This document shows, piece after piece, positions 9,216-19,673 of a stretch of 64,000 bases of DNA. The translations under genes were made by a program, and so were the position numbers. The DNA lies in assembly GCA_020637215.1 (NCBI GenBank), contig JACJWI010000003.1:62001-126000 (forward strand), in the 5' to 3' direction. Under the pieces are notes generated by a model. The model made no database searches and was not told the origin of the DNA. It was given only the letters and a program-made list of their open reading frames with translations. Within the stretch, counting starts at the first letter, position 1. Each line of letters opens with the position of its first letter. Source of the DNA: Microthrixaceae bacterium. GTDB lineage: Bacteria > Actinomycetota > Acidimicrobiia > Acidimicrobiales > Microtrichaceae.

Positions 9216-10547
9216 GTGTCCCGAATCGGCAACATCATCAAGGTGCCGGACCTCCGCAACAAGGTCCTGTTCACCCTGATGATGCTCGTCCTGTACCGCT
9301 TCGGCAGCTACGTGCCCGTGCCGGGCATCGACCAGAACGCCGTGGCCGCCATCGAGGACCAGGCCCGCCAGGGTGGCGTGCTGGCGTTCCTCCAGCTGTT
9401 CTCCGGTCGGGCCCTGACCCGCTTCAGCCTGTTCGCGCTGGGGATCATGCCGTACATCACGGCGTCGATCATCATGCAGATCCTGGCCGTGGTGATCCCC
9501 AAGCTGCAGGAGTGGCAGCAGCAGGGAGCGGTCGGTCAGCGCAAGACCACCCAGTGGACCCGCTACGTCACCATCGGCATCTCGATCCTGCAGTCGACCG
9601 GCCTGGTGTTCCTGTTCCACAACGGCGGCGGTGGCCTCACCGGCGGTCAGTCCAACCTGGACCTCGTGCCGGGCTTCTCGCCCGCGATCGTGATGCTGAT
9701 CGTGCTGACCTTTACCGCGGGCTCGGCGCTGCTGATGTGGATGGGCGAGCTGATCACCACCCGCGGCATCGGCAACGGCATGTCGCTGATCATCTTCTGC
9801 TCGGTCGTGTCGGGTCTGCCCTCCGCGTTCTCGGCGGTGTACGCGGCCGAGAACGGAGCGGTGAAGCTGGCGATCTTCATCGCCTTCTTCCTGGTGCTGC
9901 TCGTGTTCATCGTCTTCATCGAGCTCGGCCAGCGCCGCATCCCGGTGCAGTTCGCCAAGCGGGTGGTCGGTCGGCGCATGTACTCGGGGCAGAGCACCTA
10001 CATCCCGCTCAAGGTCAACCAGGCCGGCGTGATCCCGATCATCTTCGCCTCGGCGGTGATCAACCTGCCGGTCCTGCTCAGCCAGGTCCTGCCCAGCGAC
10101 GGCTGGGGGGCGTCGGTGTCGAAGTTCATCAACGACTACCTGGCCGACACGACCAACATGGTGTACCTGGCGTTCCTGGGCCTGCTCATCGTCGGCTTCA
10201 CCTACTTCTACACGGCGATCGCCTTCGACCCGGTCCAGCAGGCCGACAACCTGCGCAAGCAGGGCGGGTTCATCCCCGGCATCCGACCCGGACCGCAGAC
10301 CGAGCACTACCTGACCAAGGTGCTCAACCGCATCACCCTGCCCGGCGCGCTGTTCGTGGCCATCCTGGCCATCTCGCCGACGATCCTCGTCGGGGTCCTG
10401 CTGGGTTCGAGCGCCAGCGGCGCCGCCTACTCGATCGGCGGCAGCTCGCTGCTGATCGCTGTCGGCGTGGCGCTCGAGACCATGAAGCAGGTCGACAGCC
10501 AGTTGATGATGCGCAACTACGAAGGATTCCTGTCGGCCAAGAAGTGA
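9216..10547 (+). CDS. secY: Protein translocase subunit SecY
   Basis: Channel-forming subunit of the SecYEG translocon (443 aa, usual length), with ten predicted membrane helices. The N-terminal plug region and YRFGSYVPVPGI, the GIMPYITASIIMQIL motif, the ITTRGIGNGMSLIIF segment, and the cytosolic loop with RRIPVQFAKRVVGRRMYSGQSTYIPLKVNQAGVIP in abbreviated form are all characteristic. The GTG start at 9216 follows a caggag ribosome-binding site. adk follows after 89 bases. Confidence 0.97.
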   Translation: MSRIGNIIKVPDLRNKVLFTLMMLVLYRFGSYVPVPGIDQNAVAAIEDQARQGGVLAFLQLFSGRALTRFSLFALGIMPYITASIIMQILAVVIPKLQEWQQQGAVGQRKTTQWTRYVTIGISILQSTGLVFLFHNGGGGLTGGQSNLDLVPGFSPAIVMLIVLTFTAGSALLMWMGELITTRGIGNGMSLIIFCSVVSGLPSAFSAVYAAENGAVKLAIFIAFFLVLLVFIVFIELGQRRIPVQFAKRVVGRRMYSGQSTYIPLKVNQAGVIPIIFASAVINLPVLLSQVLPSDGWGASVSKFINDYLADTTNMVYLAFLGLLIVGFTYFYTAIAFDPVQQADNLRKQGGFIPGIRPGPQTEHYLTKVLNRITLPGALFVAILAISPTILVGVLLGSSASGAAYSIGGSSLLIAVGVALETMKQVDSQLMMRNYEGFLSAKK

Positions 10548-10636
10548 CCGGTGGCGACTCTGCCGCCGTCCCGTCCGTCCCCTCCGCCCGCCCCGGTTCG
10601 CCGAGCGGGCCCGGGTGTCACCCCACGGAGTACGCC

Positions 10637-11314
10637 ATGAGCTCACTGCGACTGATCGTCTTCGGCCGGCAGGGCGCGGGGAAGGGCACTCAGGCGGTGC
10701 GCCTGGCCGACCACTACGGCATCCCCCACATCTCGACCGGCGACATGCTGCGGGCCGCCGCGGCGTCGGGATCGGACTTCGGCCGTCAGGTCAAGGAGAT
10801 CATGGACTCCGGTTCGCTGGTCAGCGACGAGGTCATGGAGGGCGTGGTGGCCGAGCGGCTCGCGCAGCCCGACGCGGCGGCGGGGTTCCTGCTCGACGGC
10901 TACCCGCGCACCCCCGGTCAGGCCGAGTACCTCCAGACGCTGCTCGCCCCCGACGGCGTGCAGGCGGCGATCAACCTCGAGGTGCCCGAGGACGTCGTCG
11001 TCGACCGCATCACCGGTCGACGGGTCTGCTCGTCGTGCGGCGCCACCTACGCCCTCGGCCGCGACGAGTCGGCGGTCTCCGGGCTGTGCGCCAACTGCGG
11101 GGGTGAGGTGCTGCAGCGTCCCGACGACACCGAGGACGCCGTCCGCAAACGGCTGGCCCTGTACGCCGAGTCGACCGAACCGCTGCTCAACTGGTTCCGG
11201 GAGCGGGACCTGCTCGTCGACGTCGACGGCGTCGGCGACCCCGACGACATCGCCGCGGCGCTGGTGGCCCGGATCGACGAGCGCCGTTCCGGCGCCCCCG
11301 GGGCGGGGTCGTGA
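10637..11314 (+). CDS. adk: Adenylate kinase, zinc-lid form
   Basis: Interconverts ATP + AMP and 2 ADP in the cytoplasm. The 225-residue protein has the P-loop GRQGAGKGTQ at about residues 8-17 (Gln where Pro is often found), STGDMLRAA for AMP binding, and DGYPRTPGQAEYL. It is a long-type enzyme: the LID carries CxxC ... CxxC (CSSC and CANC), predicting a structural zinc. It lies in the usual place after secY. The methionine aminopeptidase gene (map) that often follows adk is absent. Confidence 0.96.
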   Translation: MSSLRLIVFGRQGAGKGTQAVRLADHYGIPHISTGDMLRAAAASGSDFGRQVKEIMDSGSLVSDEVMEGVVAERLAQPDAAAGFLLDGYPRTPGQAEYLQTLLAPDGVQAAINLEVPEDVVVDRITGRRVCSSCGATYALGRDESAVSGLCANCGGEVLQRPDDTEDAVRKRLALYAESTEPLLNWFRERDLLVDVDGVGDPDDIAAALVARIDERRSGAPGAGS

Positions 11315-11357
11315 CCGGCCGGGATCGACCCGACCGGGGAGCCTCGCACAGCCGCCT

Positions 11358-11386
11358 TTGATCGCGGCGGACCGTTGACATATATT
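11358..11386 (+). promoter_or_regulatory. Sigma-70-type promoter for infA-rpmJ-rpsM-rpsK-rpsD
   Basis: TTGATC (11358-11363), a 17-base spacer, then TATATT (11381-11386). This is the best housekeeping-type promoter in the window and sits in an AT-rich patch just after adk. Transcription should begin near 11393, giving a leader of about 90 bases. A TTGACA at 11375-11380 overlaps it but has no matching -10. Confidence 0.6.
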
Positions 11387-11481
11387 TGCCCGTCGGCCCG
11401 TCAGGACCCCGTCCTTGCACGCGCCGTGCGACCCACCCCGCTGTAGTCCGTGCGACTGGGGATCCATCAGGAGGAAGTGTT

Positions 11482-11706
11482 CTGCCCAAGCCGAAGGAAG
11501 ACGCCATCGTCCTCGAGGGGACGGTCATCGAGCCGCTCCCCAACGCCATGTTCCGGGTCGAGCTCGAGAACGGGCACAAGGTCCTGGCGCACATCTCCGG
11601 GAAGATGCGGATGCACTACATCCGGATCCTGCCGGGGGACAAGGTCCAGGTGGAGCTCACCCCCTACGACCTCACCCGGGGTCGGATCACCTACCGCTAC
11701 AAGTGA
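11482..11706 (+). CDS. infA: Translation initiation factor IF-1, apparent non-ATG/GTG/TTG start
   Basis: IF-1 occupies the 30S A site during initiation. The sequence EGTVIEPLPNAMFRVELENG, HKVLAHISGKMRMHYIRILPGD and LTRGRITYRYK is nearly invariant for the family. A strong ribosome-binding site (ggagga, 11470-11475) is followed in frame by AGT GTT CTG CCC AAG, so the best-spaced initiator is CTG at 11482 (74 aa; normal IF-1 is 72-73). GTT at 11479 is the alternative. The only upstream canonical start, TTG at 11386, lies within the -10 box and would add 32 unrelated residues. The GTG at 11477 is out of frame. Confidence 0.9.
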   Translation: MPKPKEDAIVLEGTVIEPLPNAMFRVELENGHKVLAHISGKMRMHYIRILPGDKVQVELTPYDLTRGRITYRYK

Positions 11707-11772
11707 CGCACGGTCGTCACCGCAACCGAGCGCCGTCACCCCCGACGGCCGTCGAATGATCGAGAAGTCCGC

Positions 11773-11886
11773 ATGAAGGTCAAGCCCAGCGTCAAGAAGA
11801 TCTGCGAGAAGTGCCGTGTCATCCGCCGCAACGGTCGGGTGATGGTCATCTGCGACAACCCGCGCCACAAGCAGCGCCAGGGCTGA
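11773..11886 (+). CDS. rpmJ: Ribosomal protein bL36, zinc-ribbon form
   Basis: A 37-residue protein beginning MKVKPSVKKICEKCRVIRR, with Cys11, Cys14, Cys27 and His32 forming the zinc site of the C+ type. It lies between infA and rpsM, its standard location. It is the smallest gene in the window. Confidence 0.96.
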   Translation: MKVKPSVKKICEKCRVIRRNGRVMVICDNPRHKQRQG

Positions 11887-11920
11887 GCAGCTCGCCTCCG
11901 AGAAAGCAGGACAGGAACCA

Positions 11921-12298
11921 ATGGCACGCATCGCCGGCGTCGACATCCCGAGGGAGAAGCGCCTCGTCATCTCCCTCACCTACATCTACGGCATCGGTCG
12001 CACCGCGTCCGAGCAGATCTGCGACACCGCCGGGATCGACCCGTCCACCCGCGTCCGGGACCTGACCGACGCCGAGGTGACCCAGCTCCGATCGGTGATC
12101 GAAGAGGGCTACAAGGTCGAGGGCGACCTCCGTCGTGAGGTCAACCAGAACATCAAGCGCAAGATGGAGATCGGCTGCTACCAGGGCCTGCGCCACCGTC
12201 GCGGCCTGCCGGTCCGGGGTCAGCGCACCCACACCAACGCCCGCACCCGCAAGGGTCCCAAGAAGACCGTCGCCGGCAAGAAGAAGGTCCGCAAGTAA
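11921..12298 (+). CDS. rpsM: Ribosomal protein uS13
   Basis: S13 (125 aa) contacts the P-site tRNA and bridges to the 50S subunit. MARIAGVDIPREKRLVISLTYIYGIG and the basic C-terminus RGQRTHTNARTRKGPKKTV are diagnostic. A ribosome-binding site (gaaagcagga) precedes the ATG. The TAA overlaps the rpsK ATG. Confidence 0.97.
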   Translation: MARIAGVDIPREKRLVISLTYIYGIGRTASEQICDTAGIDPSTRVRDLTDAEVTQLRSVIEEGYKVEGDLRREVNQNIKRKMEIGCYQGLRHRRGLPVRGQRTHTNARTRKGPKKTVAGKKKVRK

Positions 12299-12696
12299 TG
12301 GCAAAGCCACCGGCCGGGGGCCGTCGTCCCCGGAAGAAGGAACGCAAGCACGTCACCCACGGCGTCGCTCACATCAAGAGCTCGTTCAACAACACGATCA
12401 TCTCGATCACCGACCTCGAGGGCAACGTCCTGGCGTGGGCCTCGGCGGGCAACGCCGGGTTCAAGGGCTCCCGCAAGTCCACCCCGTTCGCCGCCCAGCT
12501 CGCGGCCGAGCAGGCCGCCCGGCGGGCCATGGAGCACGGCGTGCGCAAGGTCGACATCGTGGTCAAGGGCCCGGGCTCGGGCCGCGAGACCGCCATCCGA
12601 TCCATCCAGAACGTGGGCATCGAGGTGACCGGCATCAAGGACGTCACCCCCGTGCCGCACAACGGCTGCCGTCCCCCCAAGCGTCGGAGGCTCTGA
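12298..12696 (+). CDS. rpsK: Ribosomal protein uS11
   Basis: S11 (132 aa) forms part of the 30S platform. GVAHIKSSFNNTIISITDLEGNVLAWASAGN-type sequence and the C-terminal PVPHNGCRPPKRRRL are strongly conserved. It starts on the last base of rpsM, indicating coupled translation. Confidence 0.97.
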   Translation: MAKPPAGGRRPRKKERKHVTHGVAHIKSSFNNTIISITDLEGNVLAWASAGNAGFKGSRKSTPFAAQLAAEQAARRAMEHGVRKVDIVVKGPGSGRETAIRSIQNVGIEVTGIKDVTPVPHNGCRPPKRRRL

Positions 12697-12699
12697 CCC

Positions 12700-13317
12700 A
12701 TGTCCCGCTACACCGGCCCCCGCGCCCGCGTCTCGCGCCGGCTCGGCACCAACATCTGGGGCACCAACGGCGAGAACATCGCCATGGAGAAGCGCCCCTA
12801 CCCGCCCGGCGAGCACGGCCGCACCCGTCGTCGGGGCAACGTCAGCGAGTACCTGCTCCAGCTGCAGGAGAAGCAGAAGGCCCGCTTCGCCTACGGCATG
12901 ACCGAGAAGCAGTTCCGCAACCTCTACGAGGAGGCGAACCGCCGCCAGGGCGTCACCGGCGAGAACCTGCTGCGCTACTGCGAGCAGCGCCTCGACAACG
13001 TCGTGTACCGCGCCACGTGGGCGGCCACCCGCCCGCAGGCCCGCCAGTTCGTGACCCACGGCCACGTCGAGGTCAACGGCCGCCGGGTCAACGTGCCCAG
13101 CTACCGGGTCCGCAAGGGCGACGTCATCCGCCTTCGCGAGAAGTCCCGCCAGATGCTGGTCATCCAGTGGAACATGGACACCCTCGGTCGCGTCGCCGCC
13201 CCCTGGCTCGACACGACCGACGGCGGCCAGGAGGTCACCGTCCGCGAGCTCCCGCTGCGCGAGCACATCGACGTCCCGGTGCGCGAACAGCTCATCGTCG
13301 AGCTCTACTCCAAGTAG
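12700..13317 (+). CDS. rpsD: Ribosomal protein uS4
   Basis: S4 (205 aa) nucleates 16S folding and affects decoding fidelity. MSRYTGPRARVSRRLG, GENLLRYCEQRLDNVVYR and the S4 RNA-binding domain ARQFVTHGHVEVNGRRVN are seen. The protein is complete, ending VREQLIVELYSK. It is normally followed by rpoA and rplQ, but here the sequence runs into a homopolymer tract eight bases after the stop. Confidence 0.97.
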   Translation: MSRYTGPRARVSRRLGTNIWGTNGENIAMEKRPYPPGEHGRTRRRGNVSEYLLQLQEKQKARFAYGMTEKQFRNLYEEANRRQGVTGENLLRYCEQRLDNVVYRATWAATRPQARQFVTHGHVEVNGRRVNVPSYRVRKGDVIRLREKSRQMLVIQWNMDTLGRVAAPWLDTTDGGQEVTVRELPLREHIDVPVREQLIVELYSK

Positions 13318-15461
<2,144 letters not shown>

Positions 15462-15472
15462 GGATGTAGTCG

Positions 15473-16624
15473 TCAGTCGCCGACGATGCCGTTCATGCGG
15501 GCCAGGGTGCGCAGCATGACCTCGTCGGCTCCGCCGCCGATCGACCACAGGCGGGTGTCGCGGAAGAACCGGGCCGGCCAGTTCTCCTCGACGTAGCCCA
15601 TCCCGCCGTGGAACTGGACGGCCAGGTCGGCCATCCGGCGGGCCAGGCGGGCAGCCTTGAGCTTGGCGACGGTCGCCTGGCGGGTGATGTCCTCGCCGTT
15701 CAGGTAGGCGGCGACCGCGGCCCAGTTGTGGTGACGGACCAGGTCCAGGTCCGCGGCCAGGTCGGCCAGCTCGTACTGCAGCGCCTGGTTGGCCATCAGC
15801 GGGGCGCCGAACGCCTGGCGTTCACGCAGGTAGGCGACGGTCCGTTCCAGCGCCAGCTCGGTGGCACCCACCATCTGGTACGCGGCGATCATCCGCTCGT
15901 TCTGGAACTGGGCCATCTGCTGCTGGAAGCCGCGCCCCGCCTCACCGATCGTGTTGGCGACCGGCACCCGGACGTCGTCGAAGCTGAGCTCGGCGGTGTC
16001 CGATGCCCGCATCCCGAGCTTGTCGAGCTTGCGACTCACCGAGAAGCCGGGCGTGTCGGTCGGGACGATCACCTGGCTCATGCCCCGGTAGCCGCCCTCG
16101 TCGGAGGTGCGACACAGCAGGCAGATCCAGTCGGCCTGGGTGCCGTTGGTGATCCACAGCTTGGTGCCGTTGATGACCCACTCGTCGCCGTCGCGCACGG
16201 CCCGGGTGCGCACCCCGGCCACGTCGGATCCGGCGTCGGGCTCCGACACGCCGATGGCGGCGACGTGCTCGCCGGCGATCGCGGGGCGCAGGTAGCGCTC
16301 CTTGAGCTCGGCGGTGCCGAACCGGTGCAGAGCCGGGGTGGCCATGTCGGTCTGGACGCTGAGCGCCATGGACACTCCGAGCGATGCCGAGCGGCCCAGC
16401 TCCTCGCCCAGGATCATCGTGTAGGTGTGGTCCGCTCCCCCGCCGCCGTAGGCCGGGTCGTACTCGAGGCCCAGCAGGCCGAGCTCGCCGAAGCGGCGGA
16501 ACAGGTCGTGCGCGGGGAAGTCGCCCTCGCGCTCCCACTCGTCCGCGTGGGCGTCGATCTCGTTGGTGACGACCTCACGCACGGTCTGGCGGAACAGGTG
16601 GTGTTCCTCGGTCAATTGGAGCAC
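15473..16624 (-). CDS. Acyl-CoA dehydrogenase (isovaleryl/citronellyl-type)
   Basis: FAD-dependent alpha,beta-dehydrogenation of an acyl-CoA (383 aa). The flavin and substrate motifs IGVSEPDAGSDVAG and WITNG are seen. The usual C-terminal YEGTxEI catalytic motif is replaced by IGGGADEVML, lacking that Glu. A Glu in QNERMIAAYQ aligns with the catalytic base of isovaleryl-CoA dehydrogenase, so activity on branched substrates is plausible. The GGGADEV ending resembles citronellyl-CoA dehydrogenase (AtuD). The GTG start follows a caggaga ribosome-binding site; a TAGCCT -10 lies about 45 bases upstream. Confidence 0.88.
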   Translation of the reverse strand: MLQLTEEHHLFRQTVREVVTNEIDAHADEWEREGDFPAHDLFRRFGELGLLGLEYDPAYGGGGADHTYTMILGEELGRSASLGVSMALSVQTDMATPALHRFGTAELKERYLRPAIAGEHVAAIGVSEPDAGSDVAGVRTRAVRDGDEWVINGTKLWITNGTQADWICLLCRTSDEGGYRGMSQVIVPTDTPGFSVSRKLDKLGMRASDTAELSFDDVRVPVANTIGEAGRGFQQQMAQFQNERMIAAYQMVGATELALERTVAYLRERQAFGAPLMANQALQYELADLAADLDLVRHHNWAAVAAYLNGEDITRQATVAKLKAARLARRMADLAVQFHGGMGYVEENWPARFFRDTRLWSIGGGADEVMLRTLARMNGIVGD

Positions 16625-16667
16625 GCCGTCTCCTGCCTCGTCCGGTGCCCCCCGTTGGGCCCGGCGC

Positions 16668-16673
16668 AGGCTA
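16668..16673 (-). promoter_or_regulatory. -10 box for the acyl-CoA dehydrogenase / kup transcript
   Basis: TAGCCT on the minus strand, 44 bases before the GTG, with a ribosome-binding site in between, so this would be a leadered transcript. kup may be read through from it. Confidence 0.4.
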
Positions 16674-16757
16674 CCGGACCTGGCGAAACACCCGGACCGC
16701 CCGACGCTGATCGTGCCTGCTGGTCCCCAGGGTCGGACCCAACAGCAACGAGGACCC

Positions 16758-18917
16758 TCAACCCTCCACGTCGAGGTGCGGGAGGACTCGATCGAGCCAC
16801 CGTGGCAGCCACCAGTTGGGTTCGCCGACCAGGGCCATCGTCGCCGGGAGCAGCACCATCCGCACCACCGTCGCGTCGATCGCGACAGCTGTGGCCAGAC
16901 CGATCCCCATCATCTTCACGATCGGATCCGGACTCATGACGAATCCGACGAACACGCTGACCATGATGAGCGCCGCTGCGGTGATGACCTTCGCGGTCGC
17001 CCCGAGACCGGTCACGACGCTGTCGTTGTTCGAGCGACCGGCAAGGTGCTCCTCGCGGATGCGGGAGAGGATGAACACCTCGTAGTCCATCGACAGGCCG
17101 AACAGGATCGCGAACATCATCATCGGCACGAACGACGCGATCGGGACGGCCTCATCGAGTCCGATGAGGGAGCGACCCCAACCCCACTGGAACACCGCAA
17201 CGACCACGCCGTACGCGGCTCCGATCGACAAGAGGTTCAGCAGCGCAGCCTTGAGCGGCACGAGGATCGAGCGGAAGACGATCATCAGCAGCAGGAACGA
17301 CATCGCAACCACCGCGGAGATGAACCGGGGAAGCCGTTCGGCGATTCGGTCCGACTGGTCGATGAACGACGCGGTCGGCCCGCCGACGAGCACCTTCGCC
17401 CCGCTGTCCCCGACCGCCGACGGCAGCGTGTTCCCACGGAGCCGGTGAACCAGTTCGCTGGTGGCGCGGGCCTGAGGTTCGGTCGTCGGCACGGCGGTCA
17501 GGACCACGGTGTCCTGCGCCGAGTTCGTCGTCGGCGGTGACACGAAGCCGATTCCGGGATCTGTCGCCACGGCCTCGCGGATCAGCGTGACGACCTGAAG
17601 ATCCGGCGATCGGCCGAGGTCGACGACGAGCAGGAGCGGGCCGTTGAAGCCGGCTCCGTAGCCGGCTGCGAGTAGGTCGTAGGCTCGGCGTTGGGTCGTG
17701 TCCGCCGGCTGGGTGCCGGCGTCGGCCTGACCGAGCTGCATGTCGATCAGGGGGACGGCCGCGATGAGAAGCACCGCTGTCGCCGCGATCGCGGATCGCC
17801 AGGGGCGGTGTGTGACCCACGAGGCCCATCGGACCCACCTCGTGGCAGTCGGTCCCTCGCCCGTCGGGGCGGCCTGCTCCACGACGGGACGGTGAGACGC
17901 ACGCCACGATCGGGGGAGCACCCGCTCACCGACGAGCGCGAGGAGTGCCGGGAGCAGGGTGATGGCAACCACGACAGCAAAGGTGACGACGATCGCCGCT
18001 GAGTAGCCGAGTGCGGCGACGAACGGGATGCCCGCGAACTGCAGGCCGAGGATGGCGACCACCACCGTTGCGCCGGCGATGACGACCGCCTTGCCGGCGG
18101 TTGCGTTGGTCCTGCCGATCGACTCGTCGATCGGCATCCCGGACGCCAGGTTGTCACGGTGGCGACTGAGGACGAACAGCGCGTAGTCGATACCCACGCC
18201 CAGTCCGATCATGGTGCCCAACCGCGGGGCCACGGTGGGCACCTCGATCAGTCCGGACAGCAGACCGACGGCGGACAACCCGGCCAGCAGCCCGGTCGCA
18301 GCGGTGAGGAGAGGCAGTGCCATCGACGCCACGGTGCGGAAGGTCACGAAGAGGATGACGAGCGCGGCGACCACCCCGATGGCCTCAGCCGGCCCGGTCG
18401 ATTCCTTCTTCAGGACCGTCGGAAGCTCACCGCCGAACTCGACCTGCACACCCGCACGCTCGGCCGTGGTACCGCTGGCGACGAGCGCGTCCAGCGCCGC
18501 ATGACCCAGGTCGGCGGTGGAGCGGTCGTACTGCAGCGCCGCCACAGCGGTGCTGCGGTCCGGGGCGATTGCGCCCGGGGTCGTGAGCGGGTCGGTGACC
18601 GAGATGACGTGAGGCAGCGTCTGGAGGTCGGCAACCGTGGCCGAGACGGCATCCGCGGCGCTCCGCGAGTCGATCGTGGTGGTCTGCGTGTGGAAGACCA
18701 CCATCGCGGTCGCGCCGGCCCGTTCGGGGAACCGTTGGCGGAGGAGGTCGACTGCCTGTTGCGACTCGACACCGGGAACCTCGAGGGAATCCACGGGCTG
18801 GCCGCCGACGGCGCGGTTCGTGATGGCGAGTGTCGCAAGGAGCAAGACCCAGCCGAAGACCACCAGCCACCTGCGCCCAGCGGATCCCCGGCCGATCCGG
18901 TACAGCCAGTTCGTCAT
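16758..18917 (-). CDS. MMPL/RND-family membrane transporter
   Basis: A 719-residue exporter of the MMPL family, known for moving lipids or hydrophobic drugs. It has two repeats, each made of one helix, a large outside domain and five helices. The helix-4 type motif GLGVGIDYALFVLSRHRDNLA in the first half and FGLSMDYEVFILSRIREEHLAG in the second carry the conserved Asp-Tyr pair. The ATG at 18917 is favoured over the ATG nine codons upstream because agaagga lies nine bases before it. It is divergent from a TetR gene, the usual arrangement for a regulated pump. Confidence 0.92.
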   Translation of the reverse strand: MTNWLYRIGRGSAGRRWLVVFGWVLLLATLAITNRAVGGQPVDSLEVPGVESQQAVDLLRQRFPERAGATAMVVFHTQTTTIDSRSAADAVSATVADLQTLPHVISVTDPLTTPGAIAPDRSTAVAALQYDRSTADLGHAALDALVASGTTAERAGVQVEFGGELPTVLKKESTGPAEAIGVVAALVILFVTFRTVASMALPLLTAATGLLAGLSAVGLLSGLIEVPTVAPRLGTMIGLGVGIDYALFVLSRHRDNLASGMPIDESIGRTNATAGKAVVIAGATVVVAILGLQFAGIPFVAALGYSAAIVVTFAVVVAITLLPALLALVGERVLPRSWRASHRPVVEQAAPTGEGPTATRWVRWASWVTHRPWRSAIAATAVLLIAAVPLIDMQLGQADAGTQPADTTQRRAYDLLAAGYGAGFNGPLLLVVDLGRSPDLQVVTLIREAVATDPGIGFVSPPTTNSAQDTVVLTAVPTTEPQARATSELVHRLRGNTLPSAVGDSGAKVLVGGPTASFIDQSDRIAERLPRFISAVVAMSFLLLMIVFRSILVPLKAALLNLLSIGAAYGVVVAVFQWGWGRSLIGLDEAVPIASFVPMMMFAILFGLSMDYEVFILSRIREEHLAGRSNNDSVVTGLGATAKVITAAALIMVSVFVGFVMSPDPIVKMMGIGLATAVAIDATVVRMVLLPATMALVGEPNWWLPRWLDRVLPHLDVEG

Positions 18918-18969
18918 TCGCCACCGTCCTTCTGGGGCTCGCACGAGACAGGGACAGAGTAGCGCAACG

Positions 18970-19001
18970 ATGCATTGACTGCAGTTTTACGTTCATTGCA
19001 T
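18970..19001. promoter_or_regulatory. Imperfect palindrome, possible TetR operator
   Basis: ATGCATTG (18970-18977) and CATTGCAT (18994-19001) form an inverted repeat with one mismatch, and TGCAG recurs at 18980-18984 and 19005-19009. It sits in the AT-richer middle of the 119-base divergent gap between the MMPL transporter and the TetR gene. Confidence 0.4.
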
Positions 19002-19024
19002 GTTTGCAGTGCCTGTCGTGCTAC

Positions 19025-19030
19025 TACGCT
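19025..19030 (+). promoter_or_regulatory. Leaderless-type -10 box for the TetR gene
   Basis: TACGCT, then six bases, then the ATG at 19037. Transcription would start on the start codon; no ribosome-binding site is present. Confidence 0.55.
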
Positions 19031-19036
19031 CGACCC

Positions 19037-19654
19037 ATGGACGAACCGGGTCTACGCGAGAAGAAGAAGCGGCAGACGCGACGTCGCATCGAGGATGCAG
19101 CCACAGAGCTGTTCGCCCGCGACGGCTTCGACGCCACGACGATCGAGGGCATCGCGCGACACGCGGAGGTCGCACCGCGCACCTTCTTCCACTACTTCGA
19201 GACCAAGGAGGACGTCGTCCTGGCCGACTACGCGGATCGACTCCGCCTCCTGCTCGAACGACTCTCAGCGCGACCAGCAGGCGAGGAACCCTGGGAGTCC
19301 CTGCGCCAGGCATTTCGTGCCGTGGCCTCAGACGACTCCGGACACCGCGACGCGATGTCGAAGCGTCTTCGGATGATGGCCGAAGCTCCGACGGTGGCGG
19401 CGAGGAGCCTGCTGCTCCAGTCCATGTGGGAGCACGACCTCGCCGAGCTCCTCTCGTCACGCGTTCAGGACGCGGACCACGAGTCGCCCTCTCCCGAGCT
19501 CCTCGCGGCCGCGGCGCTCGCCGCCATGCGAGCATCGATCCAGCAGTGGCTGGCCGATCCCTCGATCGATCTCCCCACCCGGGTGGACCTGTGCTTCGAG
19601 CTCATGGGGAAGGGACTCGGCAGCGGCCACCGGCGACGGAGCACCGGGACCTGA
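19037..19654 (+). CDS. TetR-family transcriptional regulator
   Basis: A 205-residue repressor. The N-terminal helix-turn-helix is classical: RRRIEDAATELFARDGFDATTIEGIARHAEVAPRTFFHYFETKEDVV in outline, residues about 13-60. The C-terminal ligand domain contains KRLRMMAEAPTVAARSLL and is not assignable. Its position divergent from the MMPL transporter suggests that it controls that pump and itself. The ATG at 19037 is supported by the -10 box six bases upstream. Confidence 0.92.
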   Translation: MDEPGLREKKKRQTRRRIEDAATELFARDGFDATTIEGIARHAEVAPRTFFHYFETKEDVVLADYADRLRLLLERLSARPAGEEPWESLRQAFRAVASDDSGHRDAMSKRLRMMAEAPTVAARSLLLQSMWEHDLAELLSSRVQDADHESPSPELLAAAALAAMRASIQQWLADPSIDLPTRVDLCFELMGKGLGSGHRRRSTGT

Positions 19655-19673
19655 CCGGAACCCGACCGGCCGC

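Noticed and set aside
11375..11380. TTGACA as the -35 box of the infA promoter
   Set aside because: No -10-like hexamer lies 16-18 bases downstream; TTGATC with TATATT 17 bases on is a better pair.
11386..11481. TTG at 11386 as start of infA
   Set aside because: It lies inside the -10 box, so it would not be transcribed from that promoter, has no ribosome-binding site, and adds 32 residues with no likeness to IF-1.
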